Shown: positions 1-11,500 of the stretch, one piece after another
Position numbering within the stretch: position 1 is the first letter of the stretch
Layout of the letters: each line of letters begins with the position of its first letter
Program-made: the position numbers and the translations under genes
The notes under the pieces: model-generated
The model's database searches: none
Seen by the model: only the letters and a program-made list of their open reading frames with translations
Told to the model about the DNA's origin: nothing
NCBI RefSeq assembly: GCF_018320785.1
Contig: NC_054885.1
Span: 9,126,921-9,190,920 of the forward strand
Direction of reading: 5' to 3'
Length of the DNA stretch: 64,000 bases
Source of the DNA: Cheilinus undulatus
Taxonomy: Eukaryota > Chordata > Actinopteri > Labriformes > Labridae

Positions 1-625
1 GGTAACATCTGGAAGCACCGGGTCGACTGAACACTGAAATCTGCACTCCAACTACACACACAAACATCGTTCACACAGTAGATAAACTCTGCTTTAACAT
101 AAGTAAGCTTCTGTTTGTGTCTTGTTAAACTTTATGGAAATTAGCCTCCTATTGGTCAAAAACAGCTAATGTACAGTAAGAAGTAACTGGATAACAAAGT
201 GTCAGCACACCGTTTCTATCCCCTGCTTTCAGGGTTCAGTCTGACTTCTGTTTGGGTAAAAAAAAAAAAAAAAAAAAATCAAAATTCTGATCCCAACATT
301 TCCTCCCGACAGCTCAGATTTTTAAACCACCTGTGACTGTGTAATGATAAATGCTTCAGAGAGGCTCTAAAGGGTTTGAACTTATCAGGCAGACGTGTTC
401 AGGTTCAAAGACACGTTGGTGGGATAGAACCTGCGACGAAGAACAAAACAGTCCGTGCATGGCTGACTCGCCCGCTACAGGCCCCAGAACTAGGAAAAAA
501 AAAGAAAAAACAGAAAACCAAAAAAGTCTGAGTCCACCTGCAGAATCCGTCCAAGTGTCCCTCCTTGGATATCTGATGACTACTGTTTGAGACCGCAGCT
601 CCTCACTGACCCTCCCATCCCACTC
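1..625 (-). other. casc3: candidate casc3 terminal 3' UTR exon
   Basis: On the minus strand a pyrimidine-rich tract and TTTCAG at 630-626 would open an exon at 625 that could receive the donor at 2361. No AATAAA is visible on the minus strand before the window edge, so the exon would run out of the window. The minus-strand frame at 634-356 shows no family similarity and is treated as UTR. Confidence 0.4.
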
Positions 626-859
626 CTGAAACACAGAAAAAGTACTTTTATCCCCGGATAAAAGTATATCACTAGAAAGAAAAACACAATTAAAAAATCA
701 AATGGAAACAGCAATGGCAGATCTGCAACCTAATGTGGAGGAGGGATTACATGGGTTATATTTTTCAAAATGACTCAAAAAAAAAAAGAAAAAACAGAGG
801 CTATGTGCATGTTGACATAGACTAAAGCATATTAATAAACCCCATAATATAAACTGAAT

Positions 860-2060
860 GGAGAGTGCATGTAAAAAGTATTCACCCACGTCAACGGTTT
901 ACCCTTTAATTGATTTTATAAATCATTCACTGCTCAAGCTCAGCCAGAACATTCCCCTTGCTGTCTTTAAACCATTTCTGCGCAGCTGTCGTCATACACT
1001 TCGGGTCATTGTCTTGCTGGAAAATAAAACTTCTCCTAAGCCGTAGTTCTCTTGCAGACTGAATAAGATTGTCCTCCAAGATTTTACAGTATTTAGCCAC
1101 ATTCATTTTACCTTCTTCCTTTACAATCCTTCCAAGGCCGGCTGCTGAGAAGCACCCCCACAGCATGATGCTGCCACTATAGTGCTTAACAGCGGGGATG
1201 GTGAGTTTGTGGTGATATACTTTAATTATGGATGCACTATATTGGATTTACAGATGCATTTAAGCCAATACCGATATTTAAATACATTTTAAATGACTAA
1301 AAATCCTGTCCTTTGAACACCATTTTAGGTTTGAGGATAAAAATAGAAAAACTTTTTTCCTTAGAACAGACTTTAAAGTTTAAAAAATGAAAATTAATAA
1401 AGAAAAAAATCTCAACTTACATAAGTCTATTGGTCCAGCCTAAAATGCCACCAATCTATTAGTATAAATGTCCAAATTTTACCATTAATATATGCTGATA
1501 TGCACGGCCAAAATATCGGATGTAAATATCTGCAAAAAAAATGTTGATATCTGCCGATATGGATATTTGGCTTTTTTTTTTTTTGCTAATGTCTGCCTAT
1601 ACCGATATCTGGCCGATAATATCGTGCATCCCTACTTTTAATATACTTTTCTCTGAGATTCTTGGAGTGTTCTTTTGTCTTCATGGTGTAATTGTAGCCA
1701 GGAATACTAATTAACCAGAGACCTTACTTCCCAGAAACAAGTGTCTTTATACTACAATCACTTGAGACACATTTTCTAAACTCAGGTGATCCCCATCTAA
1801 GCAAATGTGTGACTACTAGCACTAGTTGACTGGACTGGACCAGTGACTGACCATCAGGTCAGTCACTTCAAAAGGGGTGAATATTTATGCAATCACTTAT
1901 TTTACCTTACATATTGTTGTTTATTTGATAATGATTTGTTTTATATCATTTTTGGGGTCAAAAGCCAATTTACATTGACCAAGAATGGATTCATAAAATT
2001 AATTTCAGGGTAAATCCAAGGGGGTGTACACCATGTGTAGGCACTGTATGAAAAGTAGTT
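860..2060 (-). mobile_element. Tc1/mariner transposon relic, interrupted
   Basis: The minus strand encodes MLWGCFSAAGLGRIVKEEGK and FIFQQDNDPKCMTTAAQKWF (1166-927), the central DDE-region blocks of Tc1 transposases. The ends have the AAAAGTATTCACCC type of terminal sequence (about 876-890) and GGGGTGAATATTTATGCAAT near 1875. Stops and an inserted element make it dead. It lies in the proposed casc3 3' UTR intron. Confidence 0.85.
1227..1634. mobile_element. hAT-like non-autonomous element nested in the Tc1 relic
   Basis: It begins TATGGATGCAC and ends GTGCATCCCTA, giving inverted termini, and the interior is rich in CCGATATCTGC-like repeats. Flanking octamers ACTTTAAT (1219-1226) and CTTTTAAT (1635-1642) match at 6 of 8 positions, as expected for an old 8-bp hAT target duplication. 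No coding capacity. Confidence 0.65.
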
Positions 2061-2361
2061 CTGATTAATTTGAACTTGAATAAATACCTCTGTTTGGAGA
2101 TTTGTTTTCTGAACCATATGAAGTAAACCGATACATTTAGACAAAAGTATTTTATTCTGTTTATGTTTAGACTGTTGATACGCCAAATGTTATTATCAAT
2201 GTTTTCCTTCTTTTTTGACAGAGGAACAACAACGGAAAAATGGCCAAAATTCAGCTAAATTATCTAGATGAGACATTTCTAAAGCTTCAGTGTCAAAGGC
2301 TGCAGGAAGTTTTAGCAGCTGCTGCCAGCAGTACATCTTTCATCAGCAAATAAAAACTCAC

Positions 2362-2422
2362 CTGTACATTAGCGATCGGAGTGAGGCTGAGAATGGGAGG
2401 CGGGGAGGGGTGAGGGGCGGGG
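2362..2422 (-). other. casc3: casc3 3' UTR part up to a splice donor
   Basis: The exon continues 61 nt past the stop to CAG|GTGAGTT at 2364-2356, a near-consensus donor. The UTR is therefore probably interrupted by an intron. The stop is farther from this junction than the usual 50-55 nt NMD limit. Confidence 0.6.
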
Positions 2423-2569
2423 TCACTCTGAGGCAAAGGGCACCTCTGGAGGGGGGGGCTTGACTGTGACGGGCTGAGACGTACGTCTGGGAGGCGAAGG
2501 TTTGGGCTGAGCCTGCTGCTGCACTGTGTCGTAGTACGTCACACCACCATAGGTCACCTGGGACTGACC
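2423..2569 (-). CDS. casc3: casc3 last coding exon 11 and stop
   Basis: Encodes GQSQVTYGGVTYYDTVQQQA, then QPKPSPPRRTSQPVTVKPPPPEV and PFASE followed by TGA at 2425-2423. It matches the end of mammalian CASC3 (VTYYN...PKPSPPRRTPQPVTIKPPPPEV). Confidence 0.92.
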   Translation of the reverse strand, partial: GQSQVTYGGVTYYDTVQQQAQPKPSPPRRTSQPVTVKPPPPEVPFASE

Positions 2570-5500
2570 CTAACACACAGAGACATAAGTCTTCATCACT
2601 GACATCCCAGAGACTTTGATTCACAAACAGGAGGAACCTCACTAGTAGCACAATATACACAGAGAAAAACAGAGCGACGGGTGACATACTTGTGGACTTG
2701 GGTACATGGCTGGGTATGGGAAAGTCATAACGCCTGGTGGAGGGTAGAACGGTGGTGGCAGCAGCTGCTGAGGTGGTTGCCCTGGTGACAGAGAAACAGG
2801 AGGACCTCCGTACAGGGCGGGGTTAGCAATCGGGCCCCCTGATTGGTGGGGATGGAGACCTGAGAAGGCAACATAGAGTTAAGTATCTTCATAAAATTAA
2901 TCATACAACACTCAAAAACAAAAAGACAAGAAGACTGACCGGGATGGGGAAGGTGCATCTCTGGCTGGACCAGCATGCCTTGCGGTGGGATGGGGGCAGG
3001 GCCATCCCCATGTGCGTAGATTGGTCCCTGGTATGACACTGAGAGACAAAAGGAGGTTTGTCATGTGGTCACATATGTATATTTAATCACACACTGAACA
3101 AAGGAAAATCATTCATCTTTTTGTCTGAGAATGTTAAGTCTGAAGAAAGAAAAGTAAAAGCTGATGCTGGTATAAAATAAAGCAGAGACTCATGTAATGA
3201 TCTGTGCTGACCTCTGCTGGTGGGGAGAAGGTGGTACCTCATGTACTGCATTCACTTAAAAACTGTTCTTGCATTTCAATTTTGATCAAAATGGTACAAA
3301 AGAACAACACAGCTATTTTCATTGACAACAAACTTTGTATGCAGTACGATACAATTCAGTCATCAATCACAGCCAGTGATTTACACCCCTAGTTTACATC
3401 CAGCTAGAACAGCCTTTTGGCAGTATGGCGGGTGCCTACTTTCAGTGTTCGACCCAGTTGTGTGTACATCTAGTTTTTAAAGGGGACTTCAGTACTCCTA
3501 AACACTGACAAGTCTTTATTTTGAGCTGAACGGTACAGAAAATCTGGACATAAAAGCCAGCTAGCTCTCTTAAGCTTTTAACAATTAAACCAAATATAAT
3601 AGCTGCAATGTGATCAGGAGGTATGTCAACCAAAGGTCATCACAGCCAGGTCCATATTGTTATTTTAGGTGTCTGAAAATATTGCTAAATGATTTCCTTC
3701 CTCATTCATGTCATGTAGATATGAGCTGTAGTTAACTGAGCTGCTTCTTGTGGTTCTCTCTCACATTGACTTTTAGTTAAATCTCAAGACGTCTTACTGG
3801 GTTCATAGTAGTGCCCCTCCATCACTCCCAGATGCATGGGTGGTGCTGGCTCTGGAACAGCCCGCTGTCGCTGGGAGGAGTAGCGTTTGGCCCGATTGGA
3901 GGATACACCCATTTCTTCCATGCTGGAGAACTGAGGCGGTCCACCAGGAAGGTGCATGGGGTTGGGAAGACCTGTAAACAGAAACAGAAAGTTGATTGTT
4001 ACTAAATCTCACAAAGAAGTTGCATTTTATGGCCATCTGGTTAACATGCCTTTCCAAGCTTAAGACATCCTGTTGCAATACTTTAAAATTAAGAGATGGA
4101 AATATTCCCCCTTTACTTAAGTAAAATTTGCATTACCTAATTGTGTCACAAGTCAACACTCAAACTCTAAACTTTAGCAAAAGTTTAACTATGAAATAAA
4201 GTAGTGCAAAGTAGCCATTACTCATATGTAAAGAATGAATAAAACTATCCAGCGTTGCAGCAAAATGTGAATCACTTTAATGTTGCAGGTCTTTTTAGTA
4301 ACTGAATACACTGTGGGGCTTGTAGCCTGCATATCTGACTTTGAAAGTAAACTGACTCCAGTTACAGTTTAGAGAAAACAAGCTAAATGTGAGAGGTGTC
4401 AGAAAATGGTAAATGTAACATTCAGTGCTCCCAGAAGACAGAAGAGATGATGCTAAAATGTGTGGAAATAAACTAAGAAAATGGTCTCTTACTGACCTTT
4501 TTAAACAAATTAAATTTTACATAAGTTATCATTACTGACATCACAAGTATTATAATGAACTGGCAGCCTGTCTCAGGTGTGTGCTTGAAATATACATTTC
4601 TTAACAGAATTAATATTAAAGTTTTCTACATATGAAGCAGATGTCTACTTATGTTTCCCCATACCCTAATCTAATGTGCCTCCAAAAGTATCAAGATAAC
4701 GAAAATAATTAGTAGTCAAGCATGAACAAAAACATATCTGAGGCAGCTAAGCATACTTACATTGCACCTTGCTTTAAAATATAAACAAATCACTTAGGGC
4801 ACCTGCGAAGATTTATACATACAGGTGTGATTTTTATAAGGTATTACAGTGCGTGGATTCAAAAATCTTCATTGGTATAAACTTGAAAATTTGTAGAATC
4901 TTATATCTGCTTTTTTTAAAAATAAAGGAAAGAAATTTTGTGTTTAAATTGCAAAATATTTTAATGTGAATAAAATGAGTGGGCTTAAGCAGGAAACATC
5001 TGTATCAGAAACATTTCAGTGGAAGAAATGATAAAGTCAAAGCCTTCACTGTTGACGATGCTGTAGAGGAGCAGGTGTTATGGTTTAACAAGTGGTCAGA
5101 ATAGTGGGTGACTTCTCAGCTTAAAGTGTCAGTAGCAGTCATAGCTACGACAAAACTCAAAACACTTTCTGTTGAGGACAGAAGATTGAATAATTAGAGG
5201 ATATAAATTTAATAAAAAACTAAACCAGGAAGATCTTAAAGTTTTCAAAGTCTGCACTCAACCCAGATGCAGTTGACATACAGTCATCGGTTAACATGAT
5301 CACTTATTAAACTGAAACACCGCAACACCCTGGAAGGAGTTTTGAAAACACGTTTTCAGTGACTTAAAACACCATTTATAAGTGTATGGAAAATCAAAAT
5401 GCACAAAAATACGTGGGGACAAGGTCTTAAATTGCTGCCATGTATAGCAGAAAGAAAAAAACTTTAAAATAAACACCAATACACATACACGGCTCCAACT

Positions 5501-8500
5501 TCAACCAGTCTCAAAGAAACTTCTCCAAGAGTGATCCTAGGTTGTTCCTACTGAGCGGTCCAGTTCAGTACAGCACGAATTCTTTTGCGTTTCTAAAGAT
5601 CAAAAGTTGGAAGGGGGAAAAAAAAAAAAAAAAAAAAAACACCGACCCATACTATCCCATTTTTTGGCACCCTTCCGTAGGGGTACCAATCTTGCCCATC
5701 AGTCCAAAAAAGGTGGAGCTACACATACAACAATAGGAGTGTACACTGACGTCACTTTCAGTGCGCGACACGACTGCTCTACTCTGGGCTGCAAAAGAAA
5801 ACATGGTAGTCTGCTCTTTGAGGAGAGGGCAAAAATGGGAGAAAAACAGACTGTTATCTGCTTAAATCGGAGATATTTGGGCTCAACAGAGATCCATATG
5901 GTTTCCTAGTCCATGGACACTGATGCGTGGCCACAAACCCAGTTTCCTGGTGTTTATCTGAACCTGATTTTAAGAGCATGAAGTAGAGTCTGTAGGCTCA
6001 CATCAGCCTGGTTTATCCGCAATAGATATGAAACTGAATTAATAATGGAGTTAGGTGAATAGGAAGCTTTAGATCAGTTGATACTCTGTATTCTAGCTAG
6101 TTATTCATCTACCCCTTACTTTAGGTACCCTGTGAAAAGATCACTCTGTGGTTGAACGTGTTTGTAAAACTTCGGGCTGCAGTCTATTTTAAAATGAGAT
6201 CAACGCACCCAGGATTTTTACCCAATCTAGTTTGATTTTAACACCAGTTAAACCTTTTGTTTATTTTTAAAGCGACAAATTATCGTGGTACAGCTCACAA
6301 TTTTATATTATGTCATATAAACTGTTATAGATTAGACACATTCAGATATTAACGTACCGTTACGACTCACAACGTTTCTAAGCACGTATTCCATCAGCTG
6401 AGGATCTGTACTGATTGTGGTTAAGACAGTTAATATGTAGATTTTTTTAAACAGCAATTTTCACCTGAAATAAAGCTGTTTGCTGCTTATTCCCCACTCA
6501 TTTCTGCAACTCAACTTCTCTACAACTCTGTGGCTGGAAAAGCAGACTCGCGCTGCATGTGATGTCACATGCATAGCCTCTACAGTCCACCCAGTGAGGG
6601 TCCGGGTGTCTGGGAAATAAACTATTTTGGGGTTTACAGTACCGAACCATACTAAACACACTCAATCAAACACAACCACCTGAAGGAAACAAGGCTTAAG
6701 TCCAGCTCAGAGTACAAGAATTCAGCCAGATTTTAGCCCGACTGCAACGTCTTAGCTCATCGTCAAAACGGTCTGGTAGTGTGACACAATTAACGATGCG
6801 CCCAGGACGTCCCATGACCATGATTCAACAAGACTAGCATGTCAGAATTTTTCTTACATTGTCGTCTAGTTTGACACCCTGACCTGACGTTAACGACGTG
6901 AATCCTGACGTCTACCAACTGGAGAGCACTGGCTCCTTATCATTTACAAGATTTACCACTTTTCATCCCCTTTTATTTCCTACAACTAATGTGTCAATTT
7001 TATTTAATTTTATTTATGTTATCACTTGCATACCATAAGTCCTATCTGAAGGAGAGCCAGTCCATATTGTCCTCCTCTTGACACATCCATAACTGTTATC
7101 CGTAATGCAATCCATATTTGTTTCCATTCCCTTTTTTTTCCAAGCAAAAGTCCACTACAATTACTTAGAGCGCTTCTGTTGTAGAGCGGCAGACACTCTT
7201 TGACCGGCCCCCGTCAAACTGTGAACTCGCACTCAGTCTCAGAGACAGTGGTGACATCAGCGTACAGTGAGCGGTCAGGATCACTCTTATAGTGTGGCCA
7301 GGTTGTCGGCCAAGATGGGACAAGATTTGTGTTGCATAGTCTGACATGGCGCTGTTGTGAAAGACTGAAAAAAATCATGTAGTCTGAGCAAGCCTTTAAA
7401 TAGTCCAAATCAAATATTTAACAATTTGTTCAAAAGAACCTCTGTAGACTGCCAATCTCATAGTCAAACACGTTTTTATATAACAAGACTCATTCCATTT
7501 CAGCTGCACAGGAATACTCAGTATCTAATTAATCTGACCAATTTTTTGGTTTCTCCACATAGGCTGTGAGCCATGATCTATCTCGGTACAAGGGCCTTTA
7601 TCCACTGTCATTTTTTTACTGGTAGCATCCATTTCTTTGCAAAACCAATGTAGTCAAGTGTCCTCAGCATCCTAAAAAACATTCTCATCATTTGCCTTTC
7701 TTGCCACTATGCTTACAGCATTCTAAATTGAAACTAGTACAACATCAGTGGTGGAGGAGATAGATCTGATTTGTCTTTTCAGGAGGAAAATTTCCAGGTC
7801 TAGAACTGCTGCTAATGGTAGGACATATTTCCTATACACTGTTTCTATGTTTCTTGGTAATGTTCCCCATATAAAAGGAAAATATTAAGCTTGCTGAGCT
7901 GTTCAAACAGACCTTACTAATCCTACTGGGGGAGACAGAAGTCCAGTTATGCAACCTGCAACAATAACCGCTGGTGAGAAGCATTCTGAGAGCGGCCAGT
8001 GAAAAAAGTCAACAGCTATGGAAGCCCTAAATATTCATTTCATAACTCTGCCAGTTTGATCACATAAGGGCTAAACTCTGTAACACCTGTGTACTCACCT
8101 CTCATCTCAGAGCGGATGTAGGACGTAGGGCTCTGAGTCCAGCTCTGTCCTGCTAGACTGAGTCGAGCCACATCCTGGTCCAGCTCTGCTAGCGCTCCAC
8201 CTCCTCCGGTCTGACCAGGGCCATCGCCTGCCCAATTCTTCCCTCCCACGCTTCCAGGGGAGGAGGTGTTTCCTCCGGCAGCAGACTCCTCCATAGACGG
8301 CTGTTTGCTGCCCAGGTCTGCGGGCCGAGAGCGAGTCCTGCGAGCCAGAGAGTAAGACTTACGCTCCACTGGCCGCTCTGTGGGAGGAGAGGCCTCCCGA
8401 TTGGTCGCTGTTGTTGCTGACGACTGCAGCGCGGGGTCAGAGGCGGAGGAAGTAGCAGCCAATCCTGTCGTGGATCTTTCGGCACTCCCTCTTTGTTCCT

Positions 8501-11500
8501 GCTGCTGTCGCCGTGGTGATGCAGACTGATAACCACCGGGCTGTGATGCCGCCACTGTGGTTACAGCACTGAGGTCCTGTTCTCTAACACTTCCTTGGCT
8601 GACAGTAACATCCTCAATGACCACAGAGGGACCCCCCCTACCCCCACCAGCAGCTCGCCCTCCCCTGCTGACTCGCTCTCCTGTGGGGTCAGATGGAGCT
8701 TTAGGTCCTTGGCGGTCTCTGGGATGTGTCTGGGGTGCGTTTGATTCATTGTTCCTGTATTGGGACTGAGGTGGGAGGTGCATCTGACCCTGGTGGGGGG
8801 GTCTACTGCGGGAGGGAGGAGGTCTGGAAGGATTGCTGTTACGCTGAGCGGAGGAAAGAGGGACAGAAGAGGGCGCTGTAGAAGAGGGATGGATAGATGA
8901 AGGCGGAGGAGCTCCTCCTCGGTTTGGACCTCCTCCACCTCCTCCTCCCTGCCAGGATCGCACTGGTCGCTCTCCTCCTCCATCTCTCCATCGCTTGTCT
9001 CTGCTAGGGGATGTGCTCTGTCTGTGGGTGGACGCAGACATTTTAATTTAACAACACGAGTATAAAAAAGAAAAATAGATAAACAGTCTGTCAGAGTTCC
9101 GAGGCTGTCTCTAGAAACCCCCTTTAACACCCTCCATTGTTTTCTTCCTGCTGATTTAAGCTCACCTGGGTCTGCGCTGCCGATACGTTCGGTCTCCGGG
9201 TCCGCCTCCGTTTCGGATGTCGTAACCGTAAATCGCAATGAGCTCCTCACGACTCTTCGGTGCCTGCTCCTCCTCCCTGAACTTGTCATGTTCCCAGCGA
9301 CCCTCGTCCTTCCATAACTTCCTGTTCCGACCTTTTGGTCTGAAATATTCGGACAAGACGACATAGTGTTAAAATTCCTCCACATTTTTAATAATCAAAT
9401 TTAAGACTGTTTCAGACTTTTTTAAATGCCTGAGCTGACAGAAATAAATTTAAAAAACAATGAAAGGTCTGTGACATTTCTTGGTACACTGGACCAGGGC
9501 TAAATTTCCTGACTTAATACACAGTTTATAAAATGTCAAATGGTATAGGTAATATTTTTCACCATAAATGTCCACATTTGATGATGTCTGGCACATTTAA
9601 TCCATGTACCACATGGTGATAGTTATTATAACAGACTTAAGCAGGTGAGTTGAGCTGATTCTGAAGAGTTTAATACTTAAAAGGGAGAAAATTTATTTTT
9701 TATCAGGAAAACCAAAATTAGAGTGGGCTGTACACATTTTTAAGGTGGGCAACTTGGTAAGCCTTAGGTTAGAGAACTGGATTTGTCTTTCACAACAGTA
9801 CTGAGCTAATTCAATCACAGTGAGTAATACAAAGCAATACTAGGGTCTAGGAGCACAGTCCAGGGTGTTTTGAGCGCCCGACACTGATTTCTCTGCATTC
9901 TGGAGAATATTTATGCAATAACATAAGGTGGAAATTCAGTTTGAAGCACAAAATTATTGATCAAAAGTTTTTTTATATATATTTTTTCAAATATAAAACG
10001 TATGCTTTAGTTAGCCCGAATGGGTTTTATTCACGTTTTAAACTGAGCAGTTTCTTTTAAAAAAAAAAATCATCTGACAGAATTCTGTGTACTGCTTAGA
10101 TATCTGAACACACTTTCTAGAGAGCAAGCCTTAAAAATGCACACATGAAATGTGTGAGCTTTGCTATAACGCACTAAAATGCTAGTTTAGTAACATGAGA
10201 TTGCCATTTCCTTTAAAAAGTAATAAAATAAAGTCTAATAAACATGATATCTCTTAGTGCTTTGGTCTACAGAGAAAGAGAAAGAGAAGCAGACATAAAA
10301 GAATGCCTATGAACAGAGAACTTTTAATGCTTACTGCTCAGCTATCATACTGCTGTCACTGTTTAGTTCCAGTGTTTTCTGGGGCAGCCTTCAATAATGA
10401 TGAGTCCTGTCTGTGTGCTGAACACACAGACCAATACTTTGAAAATATTTTGCTGATATCTCTTTAACGCTGAAGGTTCCTCTCTGCACTACTGCTGCCT
10501 TTATACGCAGCATTATACGCAAAAAGAATGAATGGAACCCTGAGATGTAGACACACTGCAGGATCTTTGGTCAGTAAATCAAAAGCAGACAGTTTCATTA
10601 ACTACAGACACAACATGGCACAAGTTTGATCTGCCTCTGACCAAATTCCATTCAAGAAAAGCTTTAAACCCGGTAGAATAGACAGAAAGAGTGCCAGTGC
10701 GACGGTGTGTACCTCTCCTCCTCTTGAGCATGTCCTCTCACATCGTGCTCGAAGAACAGACCCTTCCTTGGGATGTAGGCCGGGTTCTTTCTGTCCTCGT
10801 CATCATCGAGCTTCTGACCCGGTTTTCCTCCCGCCTTTGTTTCAGGGTCATCTGTAGACTCCTGAGTGTGCGTGGGTTAAATGAAATGGAGGAAGACACA
10901 ATGAGAGCACTGTCTACATATTAAACTGCTGTCAACTAAACTTGATCTATGCTTTTGGATTTTAAATATTACATGAATGAGGCTTTATAGAAGAGCCAGT
11001 TTCAGTGTTCACTGTATAGCTAAAATACAGAGTTGCAAACTTTTTTCTTTTCATCTTTGAGCCATTAGGGTGCTCTGAGTGATTCTGAAAAACAATCATT
11101 TTACTTTCTTCTGTTTATTATGATATCAGAACTATTCAGTGACTCAGTAGTTGTTTCTGAGTTGCATATTTAGAGAAAATATTACTGCTAACAGATAGCA
11201 GGACAGATCCCTTGTTGCAGTAAAGCAGCACCGTCTCACCTGTCCGTCACCGCTCTGCCTCTCTCCGGCTAGGTTCCCCTTCTCCTCTGCTTTACTCTCC
11301 TCTTTACTCTGTCCTCCCTGCTCTTCCTCTGCCTCCCCCTCCTCCTCTCCCTGGGGCCCCTCCTCCTCCTCCTTCACTGGAACATCTGCAGCAGGAGGTT
11401 TGGGCTCACTGGCTGCAGCAGGAGCTTCCTCATCACTGAAATGCTCGGCCTCCTCTTCCTCCTCCACTCCCTGAGAGGACACAGGATTATTAATGTTCAC

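Noticed and set aside
2690..3039. Alternative open frames across casc3 exons 9-10 on the minus strand (e.g. 104 codons starting MSYQGPIY)
   Set aside because: They read through the introns; after the HPG of exon 9 the frame leaves the conserved protein, and donor/acceptor sites explain the true joining.
8557..9385. Other long frames over casc3 exons 6-7 on both strands
   Set aside because: Shadows of a GC-rich low-complexity coding exon; only the frame of exon 7 carries the conserved RRTRSR and LDQDV blocks.
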